The notes under the pieces are model-generated. The model did not search any database. It was not told where the DNA came from and saw nothing but the letters and a program-made list of their open reading frames with translations. From Acarospora socialis (Eukaryota; Ascomycota; Lecanoromycetes; Acarosporales; Acarosporaceae): a DNA stretch of 64,000 nucleotides. Location: assembly GCA_025617375.2 (NCBI GenBank), contig JAMYGW020000012.1:372001-436000 (forward strand). The letters are read 5' to 3'. Below, in pieces: positions 11,785-24,550 of the stretch (positions are counted from its first letter, which is position 1; each line of letters begins with the position of its first letter). A program made the translations under genes and the position numbers.

Positions 11785-14577
11785 ATGACTTCCGGCATGA
11801 ACTTCACGGACCGGGCGCAGAAGGCCCTCTCAGACGCCCATGAACTAGCTCAACAATACGCTCACTCACAGATACTACCCCTCCACCTCGCCGTCTCCTT
11901 ACTCGACCCACCGATCGACGAGTCTAAAGACCAACAAGTGAAAGTCGATGCTTCACATGCACACGGCTCTGCTCCGCTCTTCCGACAAGTCGTCGAACGA
12001 GCTCATGGAGACCCTCAGCTGCTCGATCGCGCCATGAAGAAAGCTCTGGTCCGATTACCGAGTCAGGACCCACCACCGGAGCATGTATCTCTCTCACCCC
12101 AGTTCATGAAGGTTTTGAGATCAGCCAATGAGCTGCAAAAGACACAGAAAGACAGCTTCGTAGCTGTGGACCACTTGATCACAGCATTGGCGCAGGACTC
12201 GAGCATTCAACGATGTCTTGCTGATGCAAACATCCCGAACAACAAACTCATCGACAACGCTATCCAGCAAATCCGAGGTACCAAGAGAGTGGACTCGAAA
12301 ACAGCCGATGCCGAAGAGGAGAATGAGAACTTGAAGAAGTTCACAATTGATATGACATCGTTGGCAAGGGAGGGCAAGATCGATCCAGTCATTGGGCGAG
12401 AGGAGGAGATTAGAAGGGTCATTCGAATCTTATCGCGGCGAACGAAGAACAATCCAGTACTCATCGGTGAACCCGGAGTAGGGAAGACCACGGTAGTCGA
12501 AGGCCTTGCGCAACGCATCGTCAATGCAGACGTTCCCGCAAACCTCGCGGCGTGTAAGCTTCTCTCACTCGATGTGGGCTCCCTAGTGGCAGGGAGCAAA
12601 TACCGTGGAGAATTTGAGGAGCGGATGAAGGGCGTTTTGAAGGAGATTGAGAGTTCGAAGGAGATGATTGTGCTCTTTGTGGATGAGATTCATCTACTGA
12701 TGGGAGCCGGATCAAGTGGCGAAGGAGGCATGGACGCCGCGAATTTGCTGAAGCCAATGCTGGCAAGAGGACAATTACACTGTATCGGCGCAACCACTCT
12801 TGCTGAGTACCGCAAATATATCGAGAAAGACGCCGCATTCGAGAGGCGATTCCAACAAGTCTTGGTCAAGGAGCCTTCAATCCCGGAAACTATCTCAATC
12901 CTGCGAGGCTTAAAGGAAAGGTACGAGGTACATCACGGAGTCAATATTCTTGACGGAGCGATTGTCGCGGCCGCCACGCTTGCGGCAAGATACCTCACCG
13001 CGCGTAGACTGCCTGACTCGGCCGTTGACCTGATCGACGAAGCCGCTGCTGCGGTCAGAGTTGCCCGAGAGTCTCAACCCGAAGCGCTCGACACCATGGA
13101 ACGCAAGGTACGACAGCTGCAAATTGAGATCCATGCCCTTGAGAGAGAGAAGGACGAAGCTTCACAAGCCCGCCTCGCCACGGCGAAAGCGGAGGCTGCA
13201 AACGTGGAGGAAGAATTGAAACCCTTGCGCGAAAAGTATGAAAGCGAGAAGGAGCGGAGCAAAGAAATCCAAGAAGCGAGGTTGAAGCTCGACTCGCTCA
13301 AGATCAAACAAGAAGAGGCGGAACGAACCAAAGATCTCCAAACAGCTTCTGACCTTCTGTACTACGCTATCCCCGACGTTAAAGCACGAATTGAACAGCT
13401 TGAGGCGGAGAGGACCAAGGCTGATGCGGATATGTATGCACGACGGGGATCTACAGGCGGAGAGCCTCTAATAACAGACTCGGTCGGACCAGAGCAGATT
13501 CAAGAGATTGTGGCTCGTTGGACCGGTATACCTGTTACTAGGCTGAAGACATCGGAGAAAGACAAGCTTCTGACGATGGAGGCTCACTTAGGAAAGATCG
13601 TTGTTGGGCAGAAAGAAGCTGTGACCTCAGTATCTAACGCTATCCGCTTGCAACGCTCCGGTCTCAGTAACCCAAATCAACCACCCAGCTTCCTGTTCTG
13701 CGGTCCTTCAGGCACAGGAAAAACCCTTCTCACGAAGGCACTGGCTGAGTTTCTCTTCGATGATTCAAAGGCTATGATTCGATTCGACATGTCCGAGTAT
13801 CAAGAGAGGCATTCTCTGAGTAGAATGATCGGAGCACCTCCCGGGTACGTTGGCCACGACGCCGGTGGGCAGTTAACAGAGGCTCTACGGCGCAGGCCGT
13901 TTTCGATCCTACTCTTCGACGAGGTTGAGAAAGCGGCCAAGGAAGTGCTGACTGTTTTATTGCAACTGATGGACGACGGGCGCATCACTGATGGTCAAGG
14001 AAGAATCGTCGACGCAAGGAACAGCATTGTGGTCATGACATCTAACCTTGGCGCGGAGTATCTGGCGAGAGACAACGCCCGCGATGGGCGCATTGACCCA
14101 ACGACAAGGGAGATGGTCATGACAGCACTTCGCAACTACTTCCTTCCCGAGTTTCTCAATCGGATTTCGAGCATCGTCATCTTCAACCGTCTTACTCGGA
14201 GAGAAATACGCAAGATTGTTGACCTCCGACTGGACGAGATACAGAAACGTCTCGCTGCAAACGACCGGAAAGTCAGGATTGAGTGCACAAATGAGGTCAA
14301 GGATTACCTCGGTAGTGCTGGATACTCTCCGGCGTACGGTGCTCGTCCGTTGGCAAGGCTCATTGAGAAAGAGGTGCTGAACCGACTGGCGGTGCTGATC
14401 TTGAGAGGTAGTATCAAGGATGGGGAGACTGCACGTGTAATGATGGAGGACGGCCGGATCACGGTGCTGCCCAACCACCAAGATAGTGATCTGGAAGATG
14501 ATGAAGATATGGTTGATGAGGACGAGGCACTGGCAGAATTGGAAGACAATAACGCCGATATGGATCTTTACGATTAG
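11785..14577 (+). CDS. HSP104: Hsp104/ClpB-type disaggregase
   Basis: One exon, 930 residues, near the 908 of yeast Hsp104. Order: Clp N-domain (about 1-150), first AAA+ module with Walker A GEPGVGKT near residue 228 and Walker B VLFVDEIH, a coiled-coil middle domain rich in Glu/Lys/Arg (about 410-540), second AAA+ module with GPSGTGKT near 640 and LLFDEVEKA, then a C-terminal domain. The pore loop [11 protein letters not shown] follows the first Walker A. The acidic C-terminal tail ([15 protein letters not shown]) is typical of cytosolic Hsp104 rather than mitochondrial Hsp78, and no transit peptide is present. It extracts polypeptides from aggregates with Hsp70/Hsp40. Intronless structure and a putative HSE suit a heat-induced gene. 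Confidence 0.97.
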   Translation: MTSGMNFTDRAQKALSDAHELAQQYAHSQILPLHLAVSLLDPPIDESKDQQVKVDASHAHGSAPLFRQVVERAHGDPQLLDRAMKKALVRLPSQDPPPEHVSLSPQFMKVLRSANELQKTQKDSFVAVDHLITALAQDSSIQRCLADANIPNNKLIDNAIQQIRGTKRVDSKTADAEEENENLKKFTIDMTSLAREGKIDPVIGREEEIRRVIRILSRRTKNNPVLIGEPGVGKTTVVEGLAQRIVNADVPANLAACKLLSLDVGSLVAGSKYRGEFEERMKGVLKEIESSKEMIVLFVDEIHLLMGAGSSGEGGMDAANLLKPMLARGQLHCIGATTLAEYRKYIEKDAAFERRFQQVLVKEPSIPETISILRGLKERYEVHHGVNILDGAIVAAATLAARYLTARRLPDSAVDLIDEAAAAVRVARESQPEALDTMERKVRQLQIEIHALEREKDEASQARLATAKAEAANVEEELKPLREKYESEKERSKEIQEARLKLDSLKIKQEEAERTKDLQTASDLLYYAIPDVKARIEQLEAERTKADADMYARRGSTGGEPLITDSVGPEQIQEIVARWTGIPVTRLKTSEKDKLLTMEAHLGKIVVGQKEAVTSVSNAIRLQRSGLSNPNQPPSFLFCGPSGTGKTLLTKALAEFLFDDSKAMIRFDMSEYQERHSLSRMIGAPPGYVGHDAGGQLTEALRRRPFSILLFDEVEKAAKEVLTVLLQLMDDGRITDGQGRIVDARNSIVVMTSNLGAEYLARDNARDGRIDPTTREMVMTALRNYFLPEFLNRISSIVIFNRLTRREIRKIVDLRLDEIQKRLAANDRKVRIECTNEVKDYLGSAGYSPAYGARPLARLIEKEVLNRLAVLILRGSIKDGETARVMMEDGRITVLPNHQDSDLEDDEDMVDEDEALAELEDNNADMDLYD

Positions 14578-14911
14578 TTTTGATAATGTTTTCTTTACTT
14601 GGCTTTTGTCAACAGCGGAATAGCGTGTCAGGTGATGTAGATAGAGCAGGATTCCTCTACCCAATAGAGATTACAAGATTCCAAAACACTCCAGAAACTG
14701 TGTCTTGTTGACGCCTAATGTTTTGTAGTCCAATAATGTAGACGAATGCCGACACCTTGAACAGCCATATCGGCCGAGCTTAAGTGACAGACTACATCAC
14801 GTGATTACGTGTCGCCGCACTTGCATTTATAGCGCGTTCAACCTTCTGAAGTCCACGACTAAGAAGGTTTTAACGAGACGGGAACGAGACGGTTGCTGGC
14901 CCATCAACGAT
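14578..14911. other. Spacer between HSP104 and RDH54
   Basis: Tandem genes on plus with 334 bp between them. It holds a CACGTGATTACGTG string near 14797-14810; nothing else noted. Confidence 0.5.
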
Positions 14912-17748
14912 ATGTTTAGACCCTTTCAGCCACCTCTTCTCAAGTATCCTCCCCCTTCTCAGCAAAGGCAAGCTCCTCCAGCCAAGCGTAGACGCTTAGA
15001 CGATGAAGATTTCAGCATCGCCAGGAGCGATGAGCCTACCAGAACCGAACAGCTCGATATACCACGCAAGCCATTACTGGCGGTCACGAATCCGGCTGCT
15101 GTTGCTGCTACCACAAAGGACACCAAGCCTCAAGATGGTAGCATGGAAGGCTACTATACCGTCCTTTGGTGCTTGCACCCATCCTCTCATTTTCGGTGTC
15201 AGCTCCTGACTGACTCTGTTCTCCCAGGCGCAAACCCACGAATAAGAAGCACAAGACATGGGATGGTGATGGCGTAATCTCCGTCGTTGGCGGCTACGCC
15301 TACCTCCAAGATATTTCGGGCCGAGATATGGGGAAGGCAGCATGCAATTCACCGCTCTTGCCGGGATCGACCCTGTCAATAGGTGGGAAGGATATTGAGG
15401 TCGACTGTGTTACCACAAAGCTTGACTTTCTCTCTCGCAAATTGACTCTGCCCGCAAGCTCGGTCAAAAGGATACCAAGCAGCGAGGAGTCAGTCGTTAC
15501 CAAGCAGATAACGGTTTCGAGTGCGCGCAAGGAGGTAGAGCCACAGGATCTGAGGAAAAGACTTAATGTTGCGGCTCCGAGGAGCACGGCTTCAAAGGCA
15601 GGATACAGAAATCCTATGCTAGCGAAAACGGTGCCGGTGAAGAAGGAAGGCAACAAGCCGGTAGCGCGGCACGATCCAGATGCGCCGGGGGCGCTGGTCA
15701 TGAAAAGACCACAGAGTGTGCCTCCAGGTAAGGAGATTGTGGATGTAGTCTTGGATCCGATCCTTGGTCAGCATCTACGTGAGCACCAGCGGGAAGGAGT
15801 CAAGTTTTTGTATGAGTGCGTGATGGGCATGCGGAACTTTGACGGTCAAGGCGCCATCTTGGCCGATGAGATGGGGTTGGGAAAGACGTTACAAACAATT
15901 GCGTTGCTGTGGACTTTACTGAAGCAAAATCCAACACATGAGGAGCCGCCGGTGATCAAGAAGGCTCTGATTGTCTGTCCGGTCACACTCATCAACAATT
16001 GGCGCAAGGAATTTCGCAAATGGCTAGGGAACGAAAGGATAGGGGTCTTTGTTGCGGACGGGACGAAGACACGCTTGACGGACTTTACGATGGGCAAAAT
16101 CTACAATATTATGATTATCGGCTACGAGAAGCTGCGAACGGTACAGGAGGAGCTAAAGAAGGGCCCCGGAATAGATATCGTAATCGCGGACGAAGGACAC
16201 CGTTTGAAAACAGCGCAAAACAAGAGCGCACAGGCGATCAAGGCTTTGAACACGCCGAGAAGAATCATTCTATCCGGAACGCCGATACAGAATGACCTCA
16301 GTGAGTTCTTTATGATGGTCGACTTCGTCAACCCGGGTCTTTTGGGCACCTTTAAGACTTTCATGAAAGACTTTGAAGGGCCAATTGTGAGAAGCAGGCA
16401 GCCTGGAGCTCCGCGGAAGGACGTCGGAAGGGGCGAAGCGCAAAGCGCGGAGTTGGCGGAGTTGACGGCACCATTCATTCTTCGTCGGACTGCCGAGATT
16501 CTGTCCAAATATCTTCCACCAAAAACAGAATACGTTCTCTTCTGCAAGCCAACTAAAGTACAGACTTCCGTCTACCGTCATGTTCTCGCGTCCTCCGCTT
16601 TCCAATCGGCTCTCGGCAATTCAGAAGCGTCCTTGCAACTCATAACGGTTCTGAAGAAAGTCTGCAACAGCCCTTCACTCCTGAATCCTAAGACGTCGGA
16701 AGAAACCCCTAGTAGCCCTACCATCAAGGCTCTTCTCTCCGCCATCCCGCCCTCTCTTCTCCAATCCGCCGCTGGTAGCGGCAAACTCCGCGTCCTCGAC
16801 CAGCTCCTGCACAACCTCCACACCACCACCTCCGAGAAGGTCGTCATCATATCCAACTACACCTCCACCCTAGACCTAATCGGTGTCCTGCTCACCTCGC
16901 TCTCCTACCCTTTCCTCCGCCTCGACGGCTCCACCCCTTCCTCGAAACGGCAGTCCCTCGTCGACCAATTCAACCGCACCCCGGCCAGCACGTGCTTCGC
17001 CTTCCTGCTGTCCGCCAAATGCGGGGGCACGGGCCTGAACCTGATCGGCGCCAGTCGCCTCGTCCTCTTCGACGTCGACTGGAACCCCAGCACGGACCTG
17101 CAGGCCATGGCGCGCATCCACCGCGACGGCCAGCGCCGCGAATGCCGCATCTACCGCCTCCTAACTCAGGGTGCCCTCGACGAGAAGATCTTTCAGCGCC
17201 AGGTTACGAAGCTGGGCCTTGCAGACAGCGTCATGGATAGCAAGGCGTCGGTGGCGAGTTTCACGAGGGAGGAGCTGAAGGACCTCTTCAGACTAGATGA
17301 GGAGGCGAGATGCCAGACGCACGAGCTGCTAGGTTGTCTGTGTCGCGGACGCGGCGTGCCTGTCGCCGACGAGACGAAGGGCTCTCGACGTATCGGCAAC
17401 GATGAGGACGAGGACGGGAACGAAGACGATGATGATGATGATGACGACCTGCCGGATCTCCCGACCCTAGTCCAGGCCTCGCAGCTCGACATGGACGCCC
17501 AGGAACGACGAATCCGGGGAACGGCAATGGCGAGCAGACGGAAGGCCGGGGCGTCGAAGATGCAGTCGCTGATGCAGTATCTGCATATCGACACTTCAGG
17601 TTTGGCGGCGCAAGAAGGGGCCGCTGTTGATGCTGATGGTAATGGGGATGGGGAGTTGGACGCGTTGGTTGATGACGAGGTGTTGTTGAGTCTGTTGAAA
17701 GGCGAGGGATGTGGGGTGCGGTTTCTGTTAGCGAAGACGAGCTCATAA
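14912..17748 (+). CDS. RDH54: SWI2/SNF2 DNA translocase Rdh54/Tid1
   Basis: Two exons, 14912-15168 and 15228-17748, give 925 residues (yeast Rdh54 has 958). The N-terminus MFRPFQPPLLK and the spliced YYTVLWRKP junction match the Rad54/Rdh54 pattern, with a Rad51-binding basic region. Helicase motifs: I DEMGLGKT near residue 298, II DEGH near 407, III LSGTPIQND, and VI with RIHRDGQ near 714. Snf2 translocases of this class remodel Rad51 filaments and drive homologous recombination, Rdh54 with a bias to interhomologue and meiotic events. Rad54 itself is the alternative identity; the N-terminus favours Rdh54. The C-terminus has an acidic Asp run (17425-17450) and an unstructured tail. The intron donor GTGCTT is weak but the only one that keeps the conserved junction. 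Confidence 0.9.
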
Positions 17749-19772
17749 GGTGCGGAGGTGTTCGCTGCTTGGGCCTACTTGTGCTTGCCATTGGCGTTCG
17801 TGGGATAGATGGGGAGCTTAGGAGCTTGGGAGCGTTAGGCCCCTCGGTGGAGGGTGGCGGCTGCTTGGTGCGACGAGGGATTGGGCGCTGGGGTACAAAG
17901 TGGGATGGGGACCGTGGCCGTGATAGAGAGCTATAGATCACCACACTGTGCATACAAACGCATGTTTGCAATTGTACCATTATAAACTTCGAGACTGAGT
18001 CACAGAATATAGCCCTAATCGGCCGTGAAGTTGTTTTTAACTCGTCTATATGGCTTGGTTATACATAAGGTGACCGGAAGGAGGTACTCTGACCCCAAAT
18101 AGTCACCCAGATAGGTAAGAGTGGCCCTTCAGGGTGTGACTCCCTAACATGCTCAGTTGATCAGATGCTACATAAAGTAGTTTAATCAGAGGGGCAACCA
18201 CAGCTTACTCTACCATCCAACTACTGAATCTCAAGCACTTCCTTCACAATTATTGACCCATAACCTCTCAAGTTTCCTCCGCCAGCCTAAGATCAGCGTG
18301 TATGTATTGTTTTCCATCGGGCATGCGGGTCCCTGAGGAGGCTTGATTTCTGGGTAGGTTGTCTCCAGACTGCCTGAAATGCCATGTCCTTACGATCCCT
18401 GCTTGTAGAATGTTAGCCCTAATCTCTCGCCCCACATTGGGGTGATTACGTGATGGTGGAGCAGTTATATACGCTAGTTTAGAAGAGATAAGGTCAGCAC
18501 TAGTCATGGACCATAGGTAAGGCAACGCAGTTGATTGGCCGGTGTGGTGCTACGCCTGTACTCAAGTATTCGCACACGAGGCTAAGACCAAACAATAATG
18601 GCCCCTCGAACGAAATCATGTTCATTAAGGTACCTCTTCAGCGATCGATTGTAGCAGCCTTGGTATCAGTCTTGATCATGAAGAGACTATGAGTACCGAA
18701 GATACTTACCTACCTATCTGAGTCACCATCGCTCGTTCGGTCGTGCCTCTGATGCAGGGCCTGCCCTACCACGTGTTTCCATCTCGCATCTCGCATCCTG
18801 CATCCTGCATATCAAAAAACATGCCTTCCGATCACGCAGAGATCCTCAGAACCGTCTGATTACATATTAAGCATGTTTGCCTTTTCTTACCTCTCCTCCT
18901 ACAACTAGTCTTCGGCCGAACATGTATGCCTTGGACGTCCCGTCGTGACTGTTCCTTTTCAAGGCGAGCTGAACTACAAGGATTTCACGGGAACCTGCAG
19001 AACATTGCTTCCCGGGTAAGATGCGGCGTAAGGCGACTGCTTACGTGGGACAACCTGACTTGTTTTTCTTTTCTCATCCGTGGCTGGGCTAAAGTTCTGA
19101 CCAGGAATCCTTGATTGCGTGTAGAAGAATGAAGGAACCTTGGAAAGATTTTTACAACCATGTGAGACGGCCAATCATGATCAAGTCATCACACCGGAGT
19201 AGTTCGTGGCAGACATACCTTCATTTCAGGCTCTTATTTGGTCGAGTCTCGTTTAACTCTATTGAGTAGCCTGAAAACCCATCAGGCCATAACCTCTGCC
19301 GCGCTAGAGTTGGCTATGGGGCTTGTGCTGACAATGACTCCATGTCTAATTCCTGATCCGGCGAATACTGGACATTGAAGCGTCATGGAAGGGTTCCAGA
19401 CGACCAGTGCCGTCAGCTTGGGGCCATCGTCCCGTTCCGGCCACCAGGAGCAGCGTCGGACCCCCATGGTTGGTTGGATCTGCGAGCGAAGCACATGTCT
19501 CCAAAATGCCCCGAACGTCGTGTGAAGAGCTGATGCGGCGCCGCACAACGCCGAAACATGTCTGGATAATCACAAGTGTATCTTGGTGGAGTGATATACT
19601 CTAGTCAACAGAACAATCGTATAGTCCTCCATCCGCGTCAGAGTCAGCACCAAGAGCGTGGCTTCCTGCAGCTATCCCTTAGCAGTCGATCCTCCGTGCC
19701 TGGGCCTCAAGGACAAAGTACGATGAGGGGCCGAGTCAATTCAAGCCTTGCCTTGGGGTTTGGAAAAGTCCC
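17749..19772. other. Gene-free accessory region
   Basis: About 2 kb after RDH54 with no convincing gene. Stops are frequent in all frames and small open frames match no family. A heptanucleotide tandem repeat (listed) lies at 18780-18812. The right end runs into the GMC oxidoreductase relic; its 5' half may be eroded beyond recognition here. Confidence 0.5.
18780..18812 (+). repeat. Tandem 7-bp repeat (GCATCYY type)
   Basis: Four and a fraction units: two read ATCTCGC, two read ATCCTGC, ending in AT. A short minisatellite in non-coding DNA. Confidence 0.7.
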
Positions 19773-20130
19773 GTCATCGAGCCCAAGTGGCTCACCCACC
19801 CCACTGACCTAGCCGTCGCCGTCGCCGGATACAAGCGCGTGCGGCAGCTCTTCAACACTACCGTCATGCAGCCCGTGCTGATCGGAGGCGATACTTCCCC
19901 GGTACGGACACGGTTGACACTGACGACCACATCCTGGACATGATCAAGAAGTTGTTCAACACCGTGTACCATGCGTCGTCGACGTGTGCGATGGGCAAGG
20001 AGGGGATCGGAATGCGGTCGTAGATTCCAAGGCGAGAGTCTTTGGCGTCAAGGGACTGAGGGTCGTCGATGCCTCGGCGTTTCCCTCCCTACCGCCTAGA
20101 CATCCGGTGGCGAACGGTCTGTACGTACTT
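19773..20130 (+). pseudogene. GMC oxidoreductase C-terminal relic
   Basis: Fragments of the C-terminal domain of a fungal GMC (glucose-methanol-choline) FAD oxidoreductase are readable in three frames: IEPKWLTHPTDL with VAVAGYKRVRQLF at 19773-19870, then DTDDHILDMIKK and the active-site region YHASSTCAMGK near 19915-20000, then NAVVDSKARVFGVKGLRVV at about 20010-20070 and ASAFPSLPPRHP to 20105. At least two frame changes and the absence of the FAD-binding N-terminal half mark it as dead. The His of HASSTCAMGK is the family's active-site segment. It sits 0.9 kb from the laccase, so it may be a lost member of the same cluster. Confidence 0.8.
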
Positions 20131-21036
20131 CCTCTCCGTATTCAAGTTCTCTATCGTCCAAGGTATTCCGCAAATCATAATGCTGACGAGACTGTGTGGG
20201 TGCGCTCGCGGAGAAGATTGCCAGCGACATCGAGGGCGATTGTTGACCGTTACTTATCAATCATTGAGATCTTCAGTTGTAGAGGGTTATATTCCATTGG
20301 GTTTTCTTGTTTTCACTTCTGCAGACTTCTGTCTTAATCTCAGCCTGTGTGCAATATAGTCAACAGAGACGGACACGGCCCAGGCCACTTGTCAGATTTC
20401 GTGGCGCATAGTAGCAAAGTATATGCGGCATATTACTCTACACAATCTTCAAGCTTTTTGGCATTTAAAGAGTATATAAGTATTCTGCAAAACTCAGAAC
20501 ACCTGAGGGCGAGAGACCAGTGTCGAGTAGGTGAATTATCCATGAGTAAATAAACAAGCCATATTTGAAGATGTCTAAGTTGTTATATGGGCCGAATGTG
20601 AACCGAAAAGGAAAGCTATGCAAGCTTACGTGCATTGAGATTGCCTTATGGGACCCTTGCCTCGCGGGACAGGGTTTCACGTGCAGAACCCGGGGACTAC
20701 CTTAGTGTTGCAAGGATATGCCGTGTTGTGGTTGTCAGAATCTTGTTCGTGTAACCTGATCTTGTCAAACATAAACCTCAGCCCTTAGGTACGTACTGAG
20801 AGCACAGGTAGTGGGAGGTGGAAAGATGTGGAGCAACACGGAAAAAATGAGATGCCTCAAAAAGCCCCAAGCTGAAATTCGATGATTATAAATGACTGAC
20901 TATTTTTTATATGGGTCCACATATACACCGCATCCAAATCCAGCCCCAATTTGCCACCTAAGTACATGGAAATTAAATGTGCTTGCCAACTGACCGCCTA
21001 CTCATACATCCACACTGCTTTTTCGTCTCTTCCCCT
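20131..21036. other. Intergenic, 3' of the laccase
   Basis: About 0.9 kb between the GMC relic and the laccase stop. No gene or repeat recognised. Confidence 0.5.
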
Positions 21037-23352
21037 CTAAACACCACTGTCGATCTGGTCAACCACATGCGATTGGCTCCACGCATCCCAGTCTTTGCAC
21101 GTCTGCGCCATGACGTATGGAATCTCCATTTGGGTGATCTCCGTCGGCCGCTCCAGGATGTTCATCGTGTAACCCATACTGGCGTGCCAGGCGATATGGC
21201 AGTGGTATGGCCACACGCCGGGATTGTCCGCGTTGATCTGGACCACGAGGTGTCCGTACCGGCGGAGCATGTGCGTGTCCCGCCGTATCGGATTGGAGGG
21301 ATTGATCAGAGTGCGGCCGTCCCAGTAACCGGGTCCTTCAGCTAAGACGAACTGCAATCCTCGTGCGTCAGTATCGATGCTGAATTGCAGAACACGGATG
21401 TAGCAACGAGGGCTGCTTACCATGTTGTGGCCATGAAAGTGCATCGGATGAGCGGATTGGTACTTGTTGTTCATTACGATGCGGATCGTCTTGTTGCTGC
21501 CGACGTTGAAGACGTTCCATTCCGGGTCAGGGTAGGAGAAGTTCTTCTGGTTGGCGAGCAGCAGGATCGGATTGTTGTAGTTGGCTCGTTGGGTTTGATT
21601 GTTCATGATCCAGACGTGATGGCCAGTGCTGTTGGTCAACAGGTCAATCTCGATCGTCTCGGTCGTGTCCGGGCTTGGATCTGCTGCGATAGGGAAGGCG
21701 GGGATGGTCTGCTCTAAATCATCCTAGAAAAAAGTGAGCTCGTCGGTGACTCGATCCGGAGACTTCTGCTCGTGGAGAGGTCTTCTCAAAGATTCTCAGG
21801 ATCATGGAACTTACATTTTTGCAGAGGTTAGCCTTTTGGTCGGCCGCGATGACGGCTGCGCTGCTTGTACTGTTTGGCTGCGCATAGTCGCCAGCTTTCT
21901 CGTAAAGAATAACTCCTAGACCTTTAGGTGATGTCGTAACGGAGCAGTTAAGGGAGATTGTCGACCGCATCCAAAAAGAATCTGCAGGTTTCCCGGTGGC
22001 TTTGACCAAGACATCGGTCCGCTGGCCCACGCCTAAGGTTATCACCTCCGTATCGTAAGGCTTTACAGGTGTGAAGTCGTTTGCAATGACTTGTAGAGAA
22101 TGCCCGTCGATGCTGAAGTGAACCAGGGCTGCGGCGCCCGCATTGATCAAGCGTAGACGGTGCTTCTTCCCACTTGTGAACCGAAATTTGGAGAGACCGG
22201 CGTTCGAAACGCATGTACTATTGCGAGCAGCCATGGAGCAATTGTAATTGTTCTTGCCGTTAATCAAGCTGTTGTCAGAAGCTGGAACATACACGTTGAA
22301 GTCTGGACTAGGTCCAGCAACATCTTCCAGGACGTCGCGATAGTTCCTATGATAATAGTCTCCAAGGATGACAGGGCCCAAGTCAATATCATATGGAGCA
22401 TGCTTCGGTCCGTGGATGATAATAGCACCAAACACGCCGGCGGTATATTGCGCAGAGTAGTGTGAGTGGTACCAGGAAGTCCCGTACATGTCGGCCTTGA
22501 AGCGGTAGGTGAAAGAGGCACCGGGAGCTATAGGGCACTGTGAGATGCTCGGGATACCGTCGAACCATTGTGTCCCTTTTTGGAGAATGCCATGCCAGTG
22601 CATAGACGTTCCATCTTCCGGTCCAGTTATGTTATTGTGAACGGTGACTTGGATTGTGTCTCCCCAGTTGGCTTCGATCATAGGTCCGGGAAATTGTCCG
22701 TTTATGAATATGCCGCTCTTCGCTGTTCTGAAATGAGCGTCTTGAGTATGTGGACAGTGGGAAAAAGGTAGCTCATACCATAACCATCAGGAGCCAAAAC
22801 CCCTCGGGCTACGGTGAAGTCATAATATCGCGTTACCCCTGTAGAGGGTACGTCTGTATACGGATTGCAGTTTTCCACATTCCGCCGCCCCCAGGGAGAG
22901 CCATCAGGTAGAGGCTAATCAAATCAGCTTGGGTTGTTCAAATGGGAGGCATAAATGCTTAAGGCAAGCACAAGGAGACAACACTCACATTTGTGGTAAG
23001 AAACTCCGGTAGAGCTGGGTGGTCCAACGTGCCCAAGACTGATAGTCTAATCGTAATGATAGAGGTCAGCTTTCTGGTATGCCAAACGGCCGCGAAGAAT
23101 TGAATCTTTAAGACCTCGAGGCATAAGTAATAAGAGTAACAGCAACGCAGCATGGGATTAGAAGAGATGCCCTGCAAAGAGAGTACGGATCTATATAAAC
23201 TTGAACATACCCATTTGTCTGCTTTTGTGAAAGAGCCGATATGATCCTATAGAGCACATGATGAGACTTTGTGATGCAGTATACCGACTCGTCAAGGGAG
23301 CAACGTACCTTGCCAACCCCAACACAACGGTGAAGTTCTTGAGGAACACCAT
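21037..23352 (-). CDS. Secreted laccase-type multicopper oxidase
   Basis: Seven exons: 23352-23309, 23246-23211, 23046-22989, 22914-22779, 22722-21815, 21723-21421, 21351-21037; 599 residues. The N-terminus MVFLKNFTVVLGLARIISA is a signal peptide. All four copper signatures are present: HWHG near residue 133, WYHSHYSAQY near 175, HPMHFHGHN near 486 and HCHIAWHASMG near 545. The mature region begins near the NPYTD.P.TG motif, followed by YYDFTVARG. The last residues DSGV match the C-terminal plug of ascomycete laccases. It oxidises phenols with reduction of O2 to water. By eye the T1 axial position (10 after the Cys) is Tyr instead of the usual Leu, Phe or Met. Its neighbour is an isocyanide synthase on the same strand, suggesting phenol coupling in a pathway, but lignin, pigment or melanin roles are possible. 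Confidence 0.92.
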
Positions 23353-24550
23353 GATGAGTCAGCTTGAGGTTATACAAGCACTAGCGCGATCTCCGACTTA
23401 CAGGAAAGCAGGTCCCATCTGACCGCTGCATATATATATGTAACCCGACATTAAGATCTGGCTTCAAGAACGCCTCCGCTTGCAGCGGGAATATGTGATG
23501 CCAACGTGGGCGTCGACAGTCCTCCGATCGCCGTTTTTAGCAACAAATGCAATTACATGTCCGCTGAGCTCTGCCGTCCTTCAGCGCATCGTGTCTCTCA
23601 CCTCATCATGTCTTGGCGTCCATGTGTCTCATAACCACCGGTCTGGGCCCGAGGCTACTTTGTGACTGGTATGCCTTGAAGCTGAAGCCAGGAACATTAA
23701 TATCCCAGTCGACACGAGGAAGGACTGCCTTGCCGCATCTATAACACGGACCAGCCCTACTGCACACTCGGCAAAGAGGCTGCATTGCATGCAAACACGG
23801 CAGAAAGCGACGGTGCATATACGGCAAGAGTGCTGCGTTGTTTTTACGTTCTAATTACACGAACGAGGGCCGCAATGCATACACGGCTGAAAGGCTTGCC
23901 AAGACCATACGGCCCCCAAGTACGAGCAAAACATTCTGCCTGCTCCAGTCACCTGCCCTTGTTCCTGGTCGTCGCTAAGGTGAGGGTCAGGAGTGAAATG
24001 GCTGTGCTGATGGGTATTCGCTCTGACATACCTATTCGGTCCAAGTGGTCGAACCCTATAAGTGGCGATTGACGGCGTTGCCTGTACCCCTGATGATCAT
24101 CGGGAGAAGCTTTCCACGTGTTCGTATTCAATTTAGGGCATCCCGCAACGACTCCGTTCTAGACGGGCCTGCGAGGCAACCACGATGAGGTCGCGATCTC
24201 AGCCTCGGAGAACCTCCTCCTACCCTTTGGCGTGCCACGCGGAGCACAGCATTAGGAGGCAGGGGAGGTGGCAGGGGAGCTTCAGGGCAAAGCTGATCTT
24301 TCGTTTTACGTACTGGAAGCTCAACCTCGTTCTAGATCTATACTCATTGGCTCTTGCGTGATTTCGATATGTGGAGAGGTTTTCTCTATTATGCAAAAAA
24401 CAAAGTCTGATTCTAAGCTACTTCAACGTCTTAATAGATACAATCTATAGTGGTGAATCTGCTAAAATTATGTTGGCTTCAATCGAATTGACTTTGCTCC
24501 TCCGACGCCCGCATTCCGATGGGGTCTACTGAGTACGAGTGCTTCTGCCG
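23353..24550. other. Laccase upstream region
   Basis: About 1.2 kb between the laccase start and the stop of the isocyanide synthase, both on minus. It contains four spaced copies of a CGGC-centred motif (listed). GGAGCACA at 24241-24248 matches 7 of 8 bases of the reverse of the copper-regulator site TGTGCTCA, which is weak. No gene seen. Confidence 0.5.
23761..23895 (+). repeat. Four imperfect 20-bp CGGC motif repeats
   Basis: Copies start at 23761 (TGCACACTCGGCAAAGAGGC), 23790 (TGCAAACACGGCAGAAAGC), 23814 (TGCATATACGGCAAGAGTGC) and 23876 (TGCATACACGGCTGAAAGGC). Shared core TGCA, then CGGC, then a purine-rich tail. All four are on the same strand, 24-62 bp apart, 410-540 bp upstream of the laccase ATG. 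They could bind a Zn2Cys6 factor (CGG core) or be decayed tandem copies. Confidence 0.6.

Noticed and set aside
13957-14664. 235-codon open frame antisense to HSP104
   Set aside because: It lies over the conserved second AAA+ module and has no motif of its own; codon bias of the sense gene creates it.
17288-17980. 230-codon His/Pro-rich open frame antisense to the RDH54 3' end
   Set aside because: Covers the acidic GAT/GAC tract; composition artefact without homology.
24241-24248. GGAGCACA as a copper-regulator (TGTGCTCA) site
   Set aside because: Only 7 of 8 bases and a single copy; expected by chance.
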